A DNA stretch of 64,000 nt from Paractinoplanes atraurantiacus (lineage in GTDB: Bacteria > Actinomycetota > Actinomycetes > Mycobacteriales > Micromonosporaceae). The stretch is from the NCBI RefSeq assembly GCF_900215205.1, contig NZ_OBDY01000013.1, forward strand, positions 116,390-180,389, read 5' to 3'. The notes beneath the pieces were generated by a model. It searched no databases. It was not told the origin of the DNA and saw only the letters and a program-made list of their open reading frames with translations. Positions 48,320-60,757 of this stretch are shown one piece after another. Within the stretch, counting starts at the first letter, position 1. Each line of letters begins with the position of its first letter. Position numbers and translations under genes: made by a program.

Positions 48320-50947
48320 TCAGAGCAGCCCGGCCTGGCGGGCCTGCACGACCGCCTCGCGGCGGCGGCCGGCGCCGAGCTTGCGGTAGATCGAGCGCAT
48401 GTGGGCCTTGACCGTGTTCACCGAGATGCCCAAGCTCTCGGCGATCTCCCCGGCGGTCAGCACGGTCGGCAGATATTGCAGGACGTCGACCTCGCGCTCG
48501 CTGAGCGGGTCGGCCGTGGGCAGGCCGCTGAGCACCGGGATCTCGCCGGTGATCTCGGCCAGCACCCCGTCGCCGACCGGGCCCCGCGGCTCGTTGAGCC
48601 ACTGCTGGCGGCCGGCCAGCACCAGCACCCGCTCGGGGTCGAGGCGGCGGAACGGGCGGCGGATCCGGTCGGCCTCGGCGGCGGCGAGCGCGTGGCCGAG
48701 CGCGTCGGCGGCGCGGCCGCTGCGGCTGTGCGCGTCGGCCGCGAGCGCGGTGAGCACCCACGCCGCGACCACCGACACCCGGTCGGAGCCCTCCCGGGCC
48801 AGGGCCAGCAGCTGCTCGGCGGCGTGGAAGTCGCCCAGCGCCAGGTGGCCGCGGGCGAGGCAGACCTGCTCGGCCGGGGCGAGCGGGCCGGCCGCATAGC
48901 GTTTCACGACCGCCGCCGGCTCGCCCAGCGCGAGATCGATCTCGGCCGCGGCGAGATCGAAGGAGCGGTCGAGCAGCGGCGCCCGCTGCCCCGGCCCGGC
49001 CTCGGCGGACGCCTTGGCCAGGACGGCCCGGGCGGCGGTGGGCTCGCCCCGGTCGATCAGCAGCCGGGCCCGGAGCACCGCGGCCAGACCGGCCATGACG
49101 GTCTCCGGATGTTCGCCGAGCGACCTGAGCACCTGCCGCAGGGTGGCCTCGGCGTCGGTGTCGGCACCCCGGTCGAGCTCGATGAAGGCCTGCGCGAGAT
49201 GGGCCGGCGCGACGGCCGGGTGGCTGAGCGCGTCGATGCGGCGGGCGGCGTCGATGGCCGACACCGCGTGGCCGGCCGCTTCGGCCGGCGAGCCCTGACG
49301 GTGCACCAGCAGGGCCAGGTGGCTCAGCGCGTTGATCTCGACGAGCGGGGTGCCGGTGACCCGGGCGGCCGACGCCGCGGCCCACAGGTAGCGGTCGGCG
49401 TGGTCGAGCCGGCCGGTCCAGAACAGGGCCGAGCCCTTGTTGTTGAGCACCATCGCCCGGTACGGCAGCAGCGACGGCACGTGCTCGGCGTCGAGCCGGG
49501 TCAGCTCGGCCAGCAGCGCCGTGGTGCTCTCGATGACGCCCGGCATGTCGCCGCGCCGGCGGGTCACCGTGCCCGACTCCAGCACCGCGACGGCCAGCTC
49601 GACCCGCCCCCGATAGCCCGGGGCGTACGTCTGCAGCAGGGACCGGGCGCGGGCGAGCTGCTCCGGGATCGCGGCCAGGTCGCCGTGCGCATACCGCAGG
49701 AGCGCCGAGCAGAGCAGCAGCTCGGGGCTGTCGGCCAGGCGGCCGGGCGGGATGCGGCGCAGCACCTCGAACAGCTCGGCGTGATCGGCCGAGGCGACCA
49801 GCGTCAGTCCATGGTCGACGACGAGGCGACCGACCAGGCCCCAGTCGCCGGCGGCCGACGCGTGCCGCAGCGCGGTCAGCCCGTCGCCCTGCCCGTTGTG
49901 CCACTGCGCGGCCAGCAGGTGCAGGCGCGGCACCTCGCCGGGCTTGCTCACGGTGACCCGGTGACGCAGCGCGGCCCGGAAGAGCGGGTGGTAGCGGAAC
50001 CACCGCCCGGAGCCGATCCGCTCCACGAACAGGTTGGCCGCCGCCAGCTCCTCGAGCACCTGCTGGCTGTGCTGCTGGCCGGTGAGCGCGTCGGCCAGGC
50101 CGGCGCAGATCCGGTCGGAGACGCTGGTGCGCAGCAGGAACAGCTGCCGGTGGGCGGGCAGTGCGGCCAGCACCTCGCGCAGCAGGTAGTCCTCGGCCGC
50201 GGCGGCCGGGCTGACGCCGTCCGGCGCCTCCATGGCCAGGCGCAGGCCGGCCGGCCAGCCCTCGGTGCGGCGCAGCAGCTCGGCCAGCCGGTCGGCGGGC
50301 AGTCGCCGGCCGAACTGCGCCGACAGCTCGGCCGTCTCGGCCGCCCGGAACGCGAGGTCGGCCGACCGGATCTCGGTCAGCTCGCCGGCCGCGCGCTCGC
50401 GGTGCAGCGGCAGTCCGGGCTCGCTCCGCGTGATCAGCACGAACCGCAGCCGGTGACCCGGCCGGGCCACCAGTGCGGCCAGCCCGGTCAGGGTCCGCTC
50501 GTCGGTCACCTGGTGCAGGTCGTCGAGGACGAGGACGACCGGCGTGGGCAGCGTCGCCACGGCGGCCGCGACCCGGCCCGCGTACTCGGCCTCGTCCTCG
50601 GACGGCAGCGGGCCCGTCTCGGGCAGCGTGTGCCCGGGCGGGACGGCTCCCGAGGTGCGCAGGGCCAGGACCAGATCGGACCAGAGCGCGTACGGGTGGT
50701 TGTGCCGCGGCTCGCAGCTCAGCCAGGCGATCGGGCCGGACGCCGCGCGGGCCGCCGCCCACGAGCCGGCGAGCGCGGTCTTGCCCCAGCCCGGCCCGGC
50801 GCAGATCAGCGTCACCGGCTGCCGGACGCCCTGGTCGAGCCGCTCGGCCAGGCGGCCGCGCCAGAGCAGCGTGCTCGGCAGGCGCGGGCCGGAAGGCCGG
50901 GCGCCGAGCGCTGGCACGGCACGGCCGCGCACCACGGAATCGCCCAT
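48320..50947 (-). CDS. LAL-type LuxR-family regulator, LAL3
   Basis: An 875-residue LAL regulator. Walker A is CAGPGWGKTALAG (about residue 50) and Walker B VLVLDDLHQVTD. A long TPR-like helical part follows, then the HTH, SEREVDVLQYLPTVLTAGEIAESLG and ISVNTVKAHMRSIYRKL. The recognition helix (NTVKAHMR) differs slightly from LAL1 and LAL4 (NTVKTHVR). ATG 50947 has GGAGGG upstream. A box at 51075 lies 128 bp away, close to the 131 bp seen for LAL1. Confidence 0.9.
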   Translation of the reverse strand: MGDSVVRGRAVPALGARPSGPRLPSTLLWRGRLAERLDQGVRQPVTLICAGPGWGKTALAGSWAAARAASGPIAWLSCEPRHNHPYALWSDLVLALRTSGAVPPGHTLPETGPLPSEDEAEYAGRVAAAVATLPTPVVLVLDDLHQVTDERTLTGLAALVARPGHRLRFVLITRSEPGLPLHRERAAGELTEIRSADLAFRAAETAELSAQFGRRLPADRLAELLRRTEGWPAGLRLAMEAPDGVSPAAAAEDYLLREVLAALPAHRQLFLLRTSVSDRICAGLADALTGQQHSQQVLEELAAANLFVERIGSGRWFRYHPLFRAALRHRVTVSKPGEVPRLHLLAAQWHNGQGDGLTALRHASAAGDWGLVGRLVVDHGLTLVASADHAELFEVLRRIPPGRLADSPELLLCSALLRYAHGDLAAIPEQLARARSLLQTYAPGYRGRVELAVAVLESGTVTRRRGDMPGVIESTTALLAELTRLDAEHVPSLLPYRAMVLNNKGSALFWTGRLDHADRYLWAAASAARVTGTPLVEINALSHLALLVHRQGSPAEAAGHAVSAIDAARRIDALSHPAVAPAHLAQAFIELDRGADTDAEATLRQVLRSLGEHPETVMAGLAAVLRARLLIDRGEPTAARAVLAKASAEAGPGQRAPLLDRSFDLAAAEIDLALGEPAAVVKRYAAGPLAPAEQVCLARGHLALGDFHAAEQLLALAREGSDRVSVVAAWVLTALAADAHSRSGRAADALGHALAAAEADRIRRPFRRLDPERVLVLAGRQQWLNEPRGPVGDGVLAEITGEIPVLSGLPTADPLSEREVDVLQYLPTVLTAGEIAESLGISVNTVKAHMRSIYRKLGAGRRREAVVQARQAGLL

Positions 50948-51066
50948 ATCGCCACCCTCCGGCTGGAGACGCCGTTTCCACGGCTGGGTTCCACCGTCAC
51001 CGAAGCACACGAGGCGGACCGGCAACAACCCCTCGGTATTCGCAAGACACGAAGAAATGCCCGCGT

Positions 51067-51083
51067 TCATCCCGCGGGCATGA
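51067..51083. promoter_or_regulatory. LAL-type box 14, between LAL3 and DUF7144-like gene
   Basis: TCATCCcgcggGCATGA, centre 51075, 44 bp from ATG 51119 (hexamer CATGCT, 51106-51111). It is 128 bp from the divergent LAL3 start; no clear hexamer is found at the expected place for that side. Confidence 0.72.
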
Positions 51084-51118
51084 GGCGCTGTCGCGGGGTC
51101 GCGGCCATGCTGGCCGTC

Positions 51119-51553
51119 ATGTCCAGCTACGCCACGGAACGACCGTCGGGCGCCGCCACCGCGCCGCCGACGACCGGATGGATCGGCATCATCGTGTTCG
51201 GCGGCATCATGCTGATGGTCGCCGGCGCCTTCCAGGTGATCGAGGGCCTGACCGCGCTGTTCCGCGACGAGGTGCTCCTGGTCACCTCGGAGGATCTGCT
51301 CATCGACCTGAGTTACACGGCCTGGGGCTGGATCCACCTGATCTTCGGCCTGCTCGCCATCGCCGCCGGCGCCGGGGTCTTCGCCGGCTGGCTCTGGGCC
51401 CGGATCGCCGGCGTCGCCGTCGTCTTCGTGGCCACCCTGGTCCACGCGATGTTCCTGCCGGCGGCGCCGGTGTGGTGCACGATCCTGATCGTCATGGACA
51501 TCGCGATCATCTACGCGCTGTGCGCGCACGGAAGAGACGTCAGAGCAGGTTGA
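51119..51553 (+). CDS. four-helix membrane protein, DUF7144-like (paralogue 3)
   Basis: A 144-residue protein with the same plan as its paralogues: WIGIIVFGGIMLMVAGAFQVIEGLTALF, SYTAWGWIHLIFGLLAIAAGAGVFAGWLWARIAG and the ending IIYALCAHGRDVRAG. ATG 51119 is 44 bp from the box. The gene overlaps the tail of LAL4 by 14 bp and diverges from LAL3. Confidence 0.82.
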   Translation: MSSYATERPSGAATAPPTTGWIGIIVFGGIMLMVAGAFQVIEGLTALFRDEVLLVTSEDLLIDLSYTAWGWIHLIFGLLAIAAGAGVFAGWLWARIAGVAVVFVATLVHAMFLPAAPVWCTILIVMDIAIIYALCAHGRDVRAG

Positions 51554-54134
51554 GCTGGCGCGCCCGGCGCACCGCCTCGTTGCGGCGGGCCGCGGACAGC
51601 TTGCGCAGGATGCTGCGGACGTGGGTCTTCACGGTGTTGACCGAGACGTACATCCGGGCCGCGATCTCCTCGGTCGGCAGCATCTCGGCCATTCCCCGCA
51701 GCACGTCCAGCTCGCGCCGGCTCAGTGGTTCGACCAGGGCCGGCGGGGTCGCGGCCGGCCCTTCGGCGGCCGGTTCGGCGCCGAGCCAGCGGTACTGGTC
51801 CTCGGCCCGCAGCACCCGGCGCAGCTGGGAGCGCACCTGGTGCATCGGCCGCCGGTGCCCGTCGGGGGCGGCGACCCGCATGGCCCGGCGCAGCGCCTCG
51901 CGGGCGGCCGGAGCGTCGTCGGCGTCGGCGGCCAGCACGGCCAGCAGCAGCCAGGCCTCGATCGCGACCGGCACCGGGACGCGCACCCCGTCGGCGACGG
52001 TCCGGGCCAGCTCGTGCGCCCGCACCGCGTCGCCGCGTGCGTGCAGCAGGGCGGCGTCCACGATCGCCACCTCGGGCGGGCGCGGCGCCGGGTAGGGGCC
52101 CAGGATGACGGCGGCCTCGGTCAGGTGGCCGGAGCCGATCAGCAGGCGGCAGTGCCCGAGCACGATCGCCGAGCGCAGCCAGGCCGGCGCTTCCGGCACC
52201 CCGCCGCCGGCCAGTGTGGACAGGGCGCTGCGCTGCTCGCCCCGTGTCTGCAGGCGGCGCGCCTTGACCAGGGTGTAGGCGGCAACCGAGAGCGGGTCGG
52301 CGCCGGGGCCGCACAGCGGCTGGGCCGCGCGCAGGTGCCGGTCGGCCGCCTCGACGTCGTAGCGCTCCAGCGCCACCCAGGCCAGGGCGACCTCGGCCGC
52401 GCCGGGCGACCGGTGCCCGGTCAGCCCGCATTGGGCGGCCAGATCGAGGGCCTGCTGGGCGCTGGTCTCGGCGCGGCCCAGCCGGCCGCGGTGGGCCTCG
52501 AGCAGCGCGAGCTGCCGCAGGCAGTCCACCTTGAGCGACTCGCTGCCGACCGGGGTCAGGGCCGCCGCCTCGGCCAGCGCCTCGGCCGCCCGGTCGACCG
52601 AGCCGGCGTCGCCGTGCGCCATGCCTTCGGCCGCCCGCAGCAGCGCCGGCAGCTCGGGGTGCCGGGCCAGGCGGTCGGGTGGCGCCACGGACAGAAAGGT
52701 CTTGGCCACCGGCACGAGCTCGTCGATCCGCTGCGGGTCGGCGCCGCGCGCGAGCAGGATCCGCATGAGGAAGCAGGCCAGGGTGAGCCCGTCGCCGCAG
52801 CCGCTGCCGTGCAGGCTGAGCAGCCGGCCGGCGTAGCGCAGCTGCTCGGCCGCGCGGAAGTGGTCGCCGTCGCCGTAGGCGATGGCGGCCCGGACCACGA
52901 CCGTCTCGGCGTGGGCCAGATGCTCCGGGAGCCGGGCGAAGAGCCGGCCCAGCCGGCCCGCGCTGCCGTCGATGACGAGCCGGCCCACCGCGTAGTCCTC
53001 GATGACCATCGTGGCCGCCGTGCTCCAGTCGCCGGCGCGGACCGCGTGCTCCACGGCCTCCTCCAGCCGCCCGTGGTCGGCCAGCCAAGCCGCCGCCCGC
53101 TGGTGCAGCTCGGCCACCAGGTCGGGCTCGACCCAGGCCAGCTGCGCCTGGAGCAGCTCGGCGAACAGGCGGTGGTAGCGGTAGACGTGCGCGCCCTCGC
53201 CGACCGGCTGAATGAACGCGTTCTCCCGGGTGAGCTCGGTCAGCAGGTGGGAGGCGTCGAAGCGGCTGGTCACCGCGGTGGCCAGGGCCGGGGTAAACGT
53301 GTCGAGCACGCTCGTCTCGAGCAGGAAACGGCGCACCTCGGGGGTCTGTATCCGCAGCACCTCGGCCATGAAGTACTCGGCGATGGTCGACTCGTCGCCG
53401 GTGATCGTCGCGACCAGGCCCTCGGCGTTCTCGCTGGACTGCAAGGCGCAGGCGCACAGCCGGATGCCGGCCGCCCATCCCTCGGTGTGTGTCAGCAGGG
53501 CCTTGCGGTGCGGCTCGTCGAGCCCGACGCCGTGCAGGTCGAGCAGGTGGGCCGTCTCGACGTCGGTGAAGGCCAGGTCGGCCGTGCGGATCTCGTGCAA
53601 CTGCCCGGCGAGGCGGTAGCGGTGCAGCGGCAGCGGCGGGTCCCATCGGCCGGCCAGCACGACACGCAGGTTGCCGGTGTGCTCGAGCAGGAACTCGAGG
53701 CCGCCGGCCCAGCGCTCGCCGGGCAGCTGGGAGGCGCCGTCGAGGATCAGGACGACCGGGGTGGGCTGGGCCGCGATGACGCCGGCGAGCCGGGTCAGCA
53801 GGGCCCGGCTCGCACCGGCGCCGGGCGCCACCGGCACCAGCGGCGGCACCGGCACGCCGGACCGGCGCAGCCCCTCCACCAGATAGACCCAGAAGTCGTC
53901 GTCGCTCTCCACGGTGATCCAGGCGATCGGCCAGTCCACCGGGCGGCTGCGCACCCACGAGGCGAGCAGCTGGGTCTTGCCGCCGCCGGCGACGGCGGTG
54001 ACGAGCGTGACCGATCCGTGCACTCCCTCGGTCACGCGGTCGCGCAGGACCGGCCGCTCCACCATGAACGGCGGCGCGGCCGGCACAGCGAACTTGCTGG
54101 CCAGGATCGCGTTGTCGGCGAATGTCTCGAGCAC
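51540..54134 (-). CDS. LAL-type LuxR-family regulator, LAL4
   Basis: An 864-residue LAL regulator. Walker A is TAVAGGGKTQLLAS (about residue 45), Walker B VVLILDGASQL. The HTH ends LSRRELDVLRGMAEMLPTEEIAARM and YVSVNTVKTHVRSILRKLSA, nearly identical to LAL1 in the recognition helix. GTG 54134 is chosen because a hexamer AAGGGT (54147-54142) and a degenerate box 44 bp away predict a start there; GTG/ATG codons up to 54170 are possible. It is the last of four LAL genes and follows the GH13 gene by 76 bp. Confidence 0.88.
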   Translation of the reverse strand: MLETFADNAILASKFAVPAAPPFMVERPVLRDRVTEGVHGSVTLVTAVAGGGKTQLLASWVRSRPVDWPIAWITVESDDDFWVYLVEGLRRSGVPVPPLVPVAPGAGASRALLTRLAGVIAAQPTPVVLILDGASQLPGERWAGGLEFLLEHTGNLRVVLAGRWDPPLPLHRYRLAGQLHEIRTADLAFTDVETAHLLDLHGVGLDEPHRKALLTHTEGWAAGIRLCACALQSSENAEGLVATITGDESTIAEYFMAEVLRIQTPEVRRFLLETSVLDTFTPALATAVTSRFDASHLLTELTRENAFIQPVGEGAHVYRYHRLFAELLQAQLAWVEPDLVAELHQRAAAWLADHGRLEEAVEHAVRAGDWSTAATMVIEDYAVGRLVIDGSAGRLGRLFARLPEHLAHAETVVVRAAIAYGDGDHFRAAEQLRYAGRLLSLHGSGCGDGLTLACFLMRILLARGADPQRIDELVPVAKTFLSVAPPDRLARHPELPALLRAAEGMAHGDAGSVDRAAEALAEAAALTPVGSESLKVDCLRQLALLEAHRGRLGRAETSAQQALDLAAQCGLTGHRSPGAAEVALAWVALERYDVEAADRHLRAAQPLCGPGADPLSVAAYTLVKARRLQTRGEQRSALSTLAGGGVPEAPAWLRSAIVLGHCRLLIGSGHLTEAAVILGPYPAPRPPEVAIVDAALLHARGDAVRAHELARTVADGVRVPVPVAIEAWLLLAVLAADADDAPAAREALRRAMRVAAPDGHRRPMHQVRSQLRRVLRAEDQYRWLGAEPAAEGPAATPPALVEPLSRRELDVLRGMAEMLPTEEIAARMYVSVNTVKTHVRSILRKLSAARRNEAVRRARQLNLL

Positions 54135-54169
54135 GACTCTCACCCTTGCGGGGGCTGGACCCGTGCACA

Positions 54170-54186
54170 TCGTTCGATTCGGATAG
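54170..54186 (-). promoter_or_regulatory. degenerate LAL-type box 15, upstream of LAL4
   Basis: TCGTTCgattcGGATAG, centre 54178, 44 bp from GTG 54134. Only part of the palindrome is kept (TTCG-att-CGGA core). Listed because of its position; weak on sequence alone. Confidence 0.4.
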
Positions 54187-54210
54187 ACGTGACCCTCGGT
54201 GCCGTTCCGG

Positions 54211-55655
54211 CTACGTGAAGCTGAAGACGTGGTATCCCCACGGTGGCAGGCCGACGTAGAGCCCGTTCCCGGCCAGGTCGTCGCCGTCGCGGTCGAAGAC
54301 CCGGCCGTCGGTCAGCTCGGTCAGCCGCCACGACCGTCCGCCCAGGTCGCCCCAGGGCAGGGCGATCCGGGCCTGCGAGTCGTGGTCGCCGAAGTTGACC
54401 GCGACCACGTGCCGGGTGCCCTCGTCGTGCCATGACCAGGACAGCACATCCTGATGAGTGGGATTGTCCGGCCAGCCGCCGGGCTCCAGCAGGGTCCATT
54501 GCCCGCGGCGGACGATCTCGGCCGCCCCGACCACCTTGCGGTAGAAGGCGCGCAGGCCGTCGTCGGCCGGCTCATCCGGGAAGCGGCCGAGGAAGACCGG
54601 CAGGCGCACCTTGCGCCCTTCGAACTGCCCGTCGTGCCACAGGGTCGTGCCGGGCAGGGTCGCGATCGCCACGGCGGCGGCCCTGCCCCGCCCGCCGGGC
54701 AGGGTGGCCGCGGCCCGCGGCTCGTCGTGGTTCTCGATGAAGCGCAGCAGCCGCCGCTGATAGTCGAGCCCGGCGGTGAGGTGCTTGCGGACCGAGCCGG
54801 CGTCCTCGTGGGCCAGCCGGTCGTAGAGCCGCTTGTCGTAGCAGAGGTCGAAGCCCTGCTGCTGGAGCGTCCACTCCATGTCCCAGTAGACCTCGGCGAT
54901 CAGCGTCAGATCGGGGTGCCGCTCACGCACCCGTCCGAGCACCGAGGGCCAGAAGTCCTCGGCCGGCGGGGCGCCCACCCGCGCGCCCCACGTGCGGGCG
55001 AAGACCTCGTTGGTGAACAGCATGGCCATGTCGCAGCGGATGCCGTCGCACTGATCGCCGATGCTGATCAGGGCTTCGGCCGCCGCGTCGCGCAGGCCCG
55101 GCGAGAACGCGTCGAGCTGGGCGACGTCGGGCCAGGGGGCGAAGTACGGGTCCTTGCCGTGGGCGATGACCCGGTCGCCGGCGGCGAAGAAGCCGGCCGG
55201 GTCGCGGGCCAGGTCGTCGGCGGTGCCCCGCACGAACCACTCGGGATGATCGGTGACCGCCGGGTGGTCCGGGGCCACGTGGTTGGGCACGTAGTCGAGG
55301 ACGAGTTTCAGCCCGCGCGCCCACAGCTCGGCCCGGGCCGCCGCGAGCCCGTCCGGGCCGCCGATGCGGTCGTCGACCCGGTACCGGCGTACACAATAGG
55401 GAGATCCCACCAGATCGGCGGGGCTGTAGTCGGGCAGGGCCTCGCGGAAAGAGCGCTGCAGTCCCTCGTCGGCGGTGGCCACGGCCAGCCCGGCCGGGCT
55501 CCGCTCCCAGACGCCCATCAGCCAGACCGCGTCCAGGCCGGAGGCGGCCACCTCGTCCCACACCTCGCCCGGCACGTCGCCGAGGGTGACCGGCCGGCCG
55601 AAGCGCTCGGAGAGCCCGGTCAGCCAGGGCCAGGTGAAGATCTCGTAGATCGCCT

Positions 55656-55659
<4 letters not shown>
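54211..55659 (-). CDS. GH13-family alpha-amylase-type protein
   Basis: A 482-residue GH13 protein. The four conserved regions are DYVPNHV, DGIRCDMA (nucleophile Asp), LIAEVYWD (acid/base Glu) and FIENHDEP (transition-state Asp). It acts on alpha-glucans or on trehalose-like sugars, with no signal peptide, so in the cytoplasm. The N-terminus (MKAIYEIFTWPWLTGLSERFG) is shorter than usual. ATG 55659 overlaps the stop of the upstream GH63-like gene by 4 nt. Confidence 0.88.
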
Positions 55660-58346
<2,687 letters not shown>

Positions 58347-58375
58347 GCGGTCAGCGTCGGCCTGACCACACAGCG

Positions 58376-60091
58376 TCACACCACCCGAGGCGGATGACTC
58401 CAGGCCTGACCGTGGCGCCGCTGATAGGCCGCCACCGCGTCCTCGACGGTCGGGAAGAAGTGCTCCTCCTCGATCTTCCCGGTCAGCTTGTAGCGGTCGA
58501 GCTTGGCCCGCACCGGGTGCTTCATCTCGGCGAACACCAGCGCGACGCCCTCGGCGTCGAGCTCGGCGTCGAGCTCCTCCAGCATGTCGGCGGCCGTGGT
58601 GTCGACGTCGGTGATCGGCTCGGCCGCCACGACGATCCACTTCGGGGCCGGGTCGGCATTCGCGATGTGCCGAATCTCCTCGCGGAAGCTGCGGGCGTTG
58701 GCGAAGATCAGCGGCGCGTCGAACCGGAACAGCACGAGGCCCGGCATCAGCTCGGCCGCCGGGTGTTCCCGTACGTCATGGAAGCCGTTGATCCCCTCGG
58801 CCCGCCCCAGTGTCGTCCGGTAGGGCCACCAGGTGCGCCGGAAGACGTTGAGCACCGAGAGGCCGACCGCGACGGCGATGCCGGGCAGCACGCCGAGCAG
58901 CGCCACACCGAGGAAGGCCGCGACCGCGAGCGAGAACTCGACCCGCCGCTGCTTCCACAGCCGGCGCAGGCCCGGGAAGTCGGTCAGCGACATCGACGCC
59001 GTGATGACCACCGCCGCCAGCATCGGCTGCGGCAGGTCACGCAGCAGGCCGGGCACGAGGACCAGCATCAGCGTGATCGCGGCCGCGCCGACCAGCCCCG
59101 TCACCTGCGTCCGGGCGCCGGCCTGGAAGGCCACCGCCGTGCGGGACCCGCTGGTGCTGACCGGGAAGCCCTGGAACAGACCGGCCGCGAGGTTGGCCGC
59201 GCCGATGCCGGCCATCTCCTGGTTGCCGCGGACCTCCTGGCCGGTACGGCCGGCGAAGGCCGAGGCGGTGGAGATGGTGTCGGTGACCGAGACCAGGGTG
59301 ATGCCGAGCGCGCCGGCCGCCAGCAGGCCCAGCTCCGACCAGCTGACGGTCGGGACGGTGAACGGCGGGAAGCCCTGCGGCAGCGGGCCGACCAGGTCGA
59401 CGCCCTTGTCCTCCAGATCGAAGACGGCCACGGCGATGATGGCCAGCACCACCGCCACCAGGATGCCGGGCACCTTGGGCAGCCAGCGGCGCAGCACGCC
59501 GATCACGATCAGGCCGCCCACGCCGATGGCGAGCGCGGCCGGCACGGTCTCGCCGTCGGCCACGCCCTTGACGAAGCCGCCGGCCTCGGCGAACAAGCCG
59601 TCGGCGTCGACCGAGAAGCCGAACAGCTTGGGCAGCTGGCCGATGAGGATGGTCAGCGCCAGGCCGTGCATGTATCCGAGCTGGGTGGGATGCGAGAGCA
59701 GGTCGGCCACGAAGCCGAGCTTGGCCACGGCCGCGATGGTCATGAACAGGCCGACCAGCAGCGCCAGCACCGAGGCCAGCGCGACCGCCTTCTCGGGGTC
59801 GCCGCCGGAGGCGACCAGCGGGATCACCACCGCTGCGATCATCGGGCCGAGCGACGAGTCCGGGCCCAGCACGAGGACCTTCGAGGGGCCGAAGACCGCG
59901 TACGCGACCAGGCACAGGATCGACGTGTAGAGGCCGGTGATCGCGGGCAGGCCGGCCAGTTCGGCGTACGCCATGCCCTGCGGCACCAGCAGCGTGGTCA
60001 GCACGATGCCGGCCACCAGGTCGCGGGGCAGATAGCCGGACTTGTAGGTGGCCGCGACCCGCAGGCCGGGAATCCAGTCGGAGCGCGCCAT
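58376..60091 (-). CDS. sulP: SulP-family anion transporter with STAS domain
   Basis: A 571-residue SulP transporter. The N-terminal signature is PRDLVAGIVLTTLLVPQGMAYAELAGLPAITGLYTSI; GPDSSLGPMIAAVV, GNQEMAGIGAANLAAGLFQGFPVSTSGSRTAV and a further ten helices follow. The C-terminal STAS domain spans about 445-550 (VLFRFDAPLIFANARSF). Sulfate, bicarbonate or another anion may be the substrate. GGTGGGAG precedes ATG 60091. I see no box for it; a terminator separates it from the upstream gene. Confidence 0.9.
   Translation of the reverse strand: MARSDWIPGLRVAATYKSGYLPRDLVAGIVLTTLLVPQGMAYAELAGLPAITGLYTSILCLVAYAVFGPSKVLVLGPDSSLGPMIAAVVIPLVASGGDPEKAVALASVLALLVGLFMTIAAVAKLGFVADLLSHPTQLGYMHGLALTILIGQLPKLFGFSVDADGLFAEAGGFVKGVADGETVPAALAIGVGGLIVIGVLRRWLPKVPGILVAVVLAIIAVAVFDLEDKGVDLVGPLPQGFPPFTVPTVSWSELGLLAAGALGITLVSVTDTISTASAFAGRTGQEVRGNQEMAGIGAANLAAGLFQGFPVSTSGSRTAVAFQAGARTQVTGLVGAAAITLMLVLVPGLLRDLPQPMLAAVVITASMSLTDFPGLRRLWKQRRVEFSLAVAAFLGVALLGVLPGIAVAVGLSVLNVFRRTWWPYRTTLGRAEGINGFHDVREHPAAELMPGLVLFRFDAPLIFANARSFREEIRHIANADPAPKWIVVAAEPITDVDTTAADMLEELDAELDAEGVALVFAEMKHPVRAKLDRYKLTGKIEEEHFFPTVEDAVAAYQRRHGQAWSHPPRVV
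58381..58397 (-). promoter_or_regulatory. LAL-type box 16, GH63-GH13 operon promoter
   Basis: CCACCCgaggcGGATGA, centre 58389, 43 bp from ATG 58346. The hexamer is GACGCT at 58358-58353. It lies in the last codons of the upstream SulP gene. Confidence 0.7.
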
Positions 60092-60110
60092 CTCCCACCC
60101 CTCTCACGGC

Positions 60111-60141
60111 GGACGCCGCCCTGCTCTCGCGGGCGGCGTCC
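60111..60141. terminator. hairpin terminator
   Basis: GGACGCCGCCC and GGGCGGCGTCC form a perfect 11-bp stem with a 9-nt loop. TTTT follows on the plus strand. It sits after the DUF1269 gene stop (minus) and before sulP, and the strong stem should stop transcription in the minus direction. Confidence 0.8.
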
Positions 60142-60159
60142 TTTTGCTGCGTCAGCTCA

Positions 60160-60663
60160 TTACTGGGCGGCGGTGTCGCCCTTGCCGTGCAGAGCGTCCT
60201 GGAGCTCGGCCTCGGCCTCCTTGGACAGCGAGGACTTGATCACCGTACCGCCGTACTGGCTCAGCGCCTCGACGGCCTTGTCCGGCGTGACCGCCTCGAC
60301 GACCAGGAACAGCGCCGACGTGCCTGGCTGGAGCTCGTCGCGGATGCGGTCCTGGAACTCCTTGCTGATGGCGTTCTTCGTCAGCTTGCCGGTGAGCGCG
60401 CCCAGGCCGGCGCCGATGGCCATGCCGAGGATCGGGATGAAGAACAGGACACCGAACAGCAGGCCCCAGAACATGCCCCACGTCGCGCCGGCGCCGACCG
60501 GCTGATGATTCGTGGTGACGTGGAACTTGCCCTCCTTGTCCCGAATGATCACCGCGATCGCGTCCGGCTGGATGATGAGATCCTTGGCCAGACGATTCGC
60601 CTCCAGCGACGCCGCCGTCGCCGTGGTCTCGTCGGGGTACCCGATGGCGACCAGAGTTGCCAT
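60160..60663 (-). CDS. DUF1269-family protein
   Basis: A 167-residue protein. A soluble beta-alpha opening (MATLVAIGYPDETTATAASLEA) is followed by the glycine-rich hairpin GATWGMFWGLLFGVLFFIPILGMAIGAGLGALTGKL, then SKEFQDRIRDELQPGTSALFLVVE and a helical end. This is the DUF1269 plan; its role is unknown. ATG 60663 has GGGGAAGG upstream. A box at 60766 with hexamer GACTGT (60732-60727) predicts a start about 46 bp from the box and a leader of about 57 nt. Confidence 0.83.
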   Translation of the reverse strand: MATLVAIGYPDETTATAASLEANRLAKDLIIQPDAIAVIIRDKEGKFHVTTNHQPVGAGATWGMFWGLLFGVLFFIPILGMAIGAGLGALTGKLTKNAISKEFQDRIRDELQPGTSALFLVVEAVTPDKAVEALSQYGGTVIKSSLSKEAEAELQDALHGKGDTAAQ

Positions 60664-60757
60664 GATTGACCTTCCCCTTCGTACCGCGTGGTAACTGCCG
60701 TCGCCGCCGTAGCGGCGGCGTCCCGCACAGTCAGCCATGCGCCGGCGCCCCGGCGAC

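Noticed and set aside
47723..51553. Long plus-strand frame of more than 1200 codons across the LAL3 gene
   Set aside because: Only its last 144 codons (from 51119) are a real gene with a promoter. The rest is antisense to HdeD-like and LAL3 genes and lacks recognisable domains.
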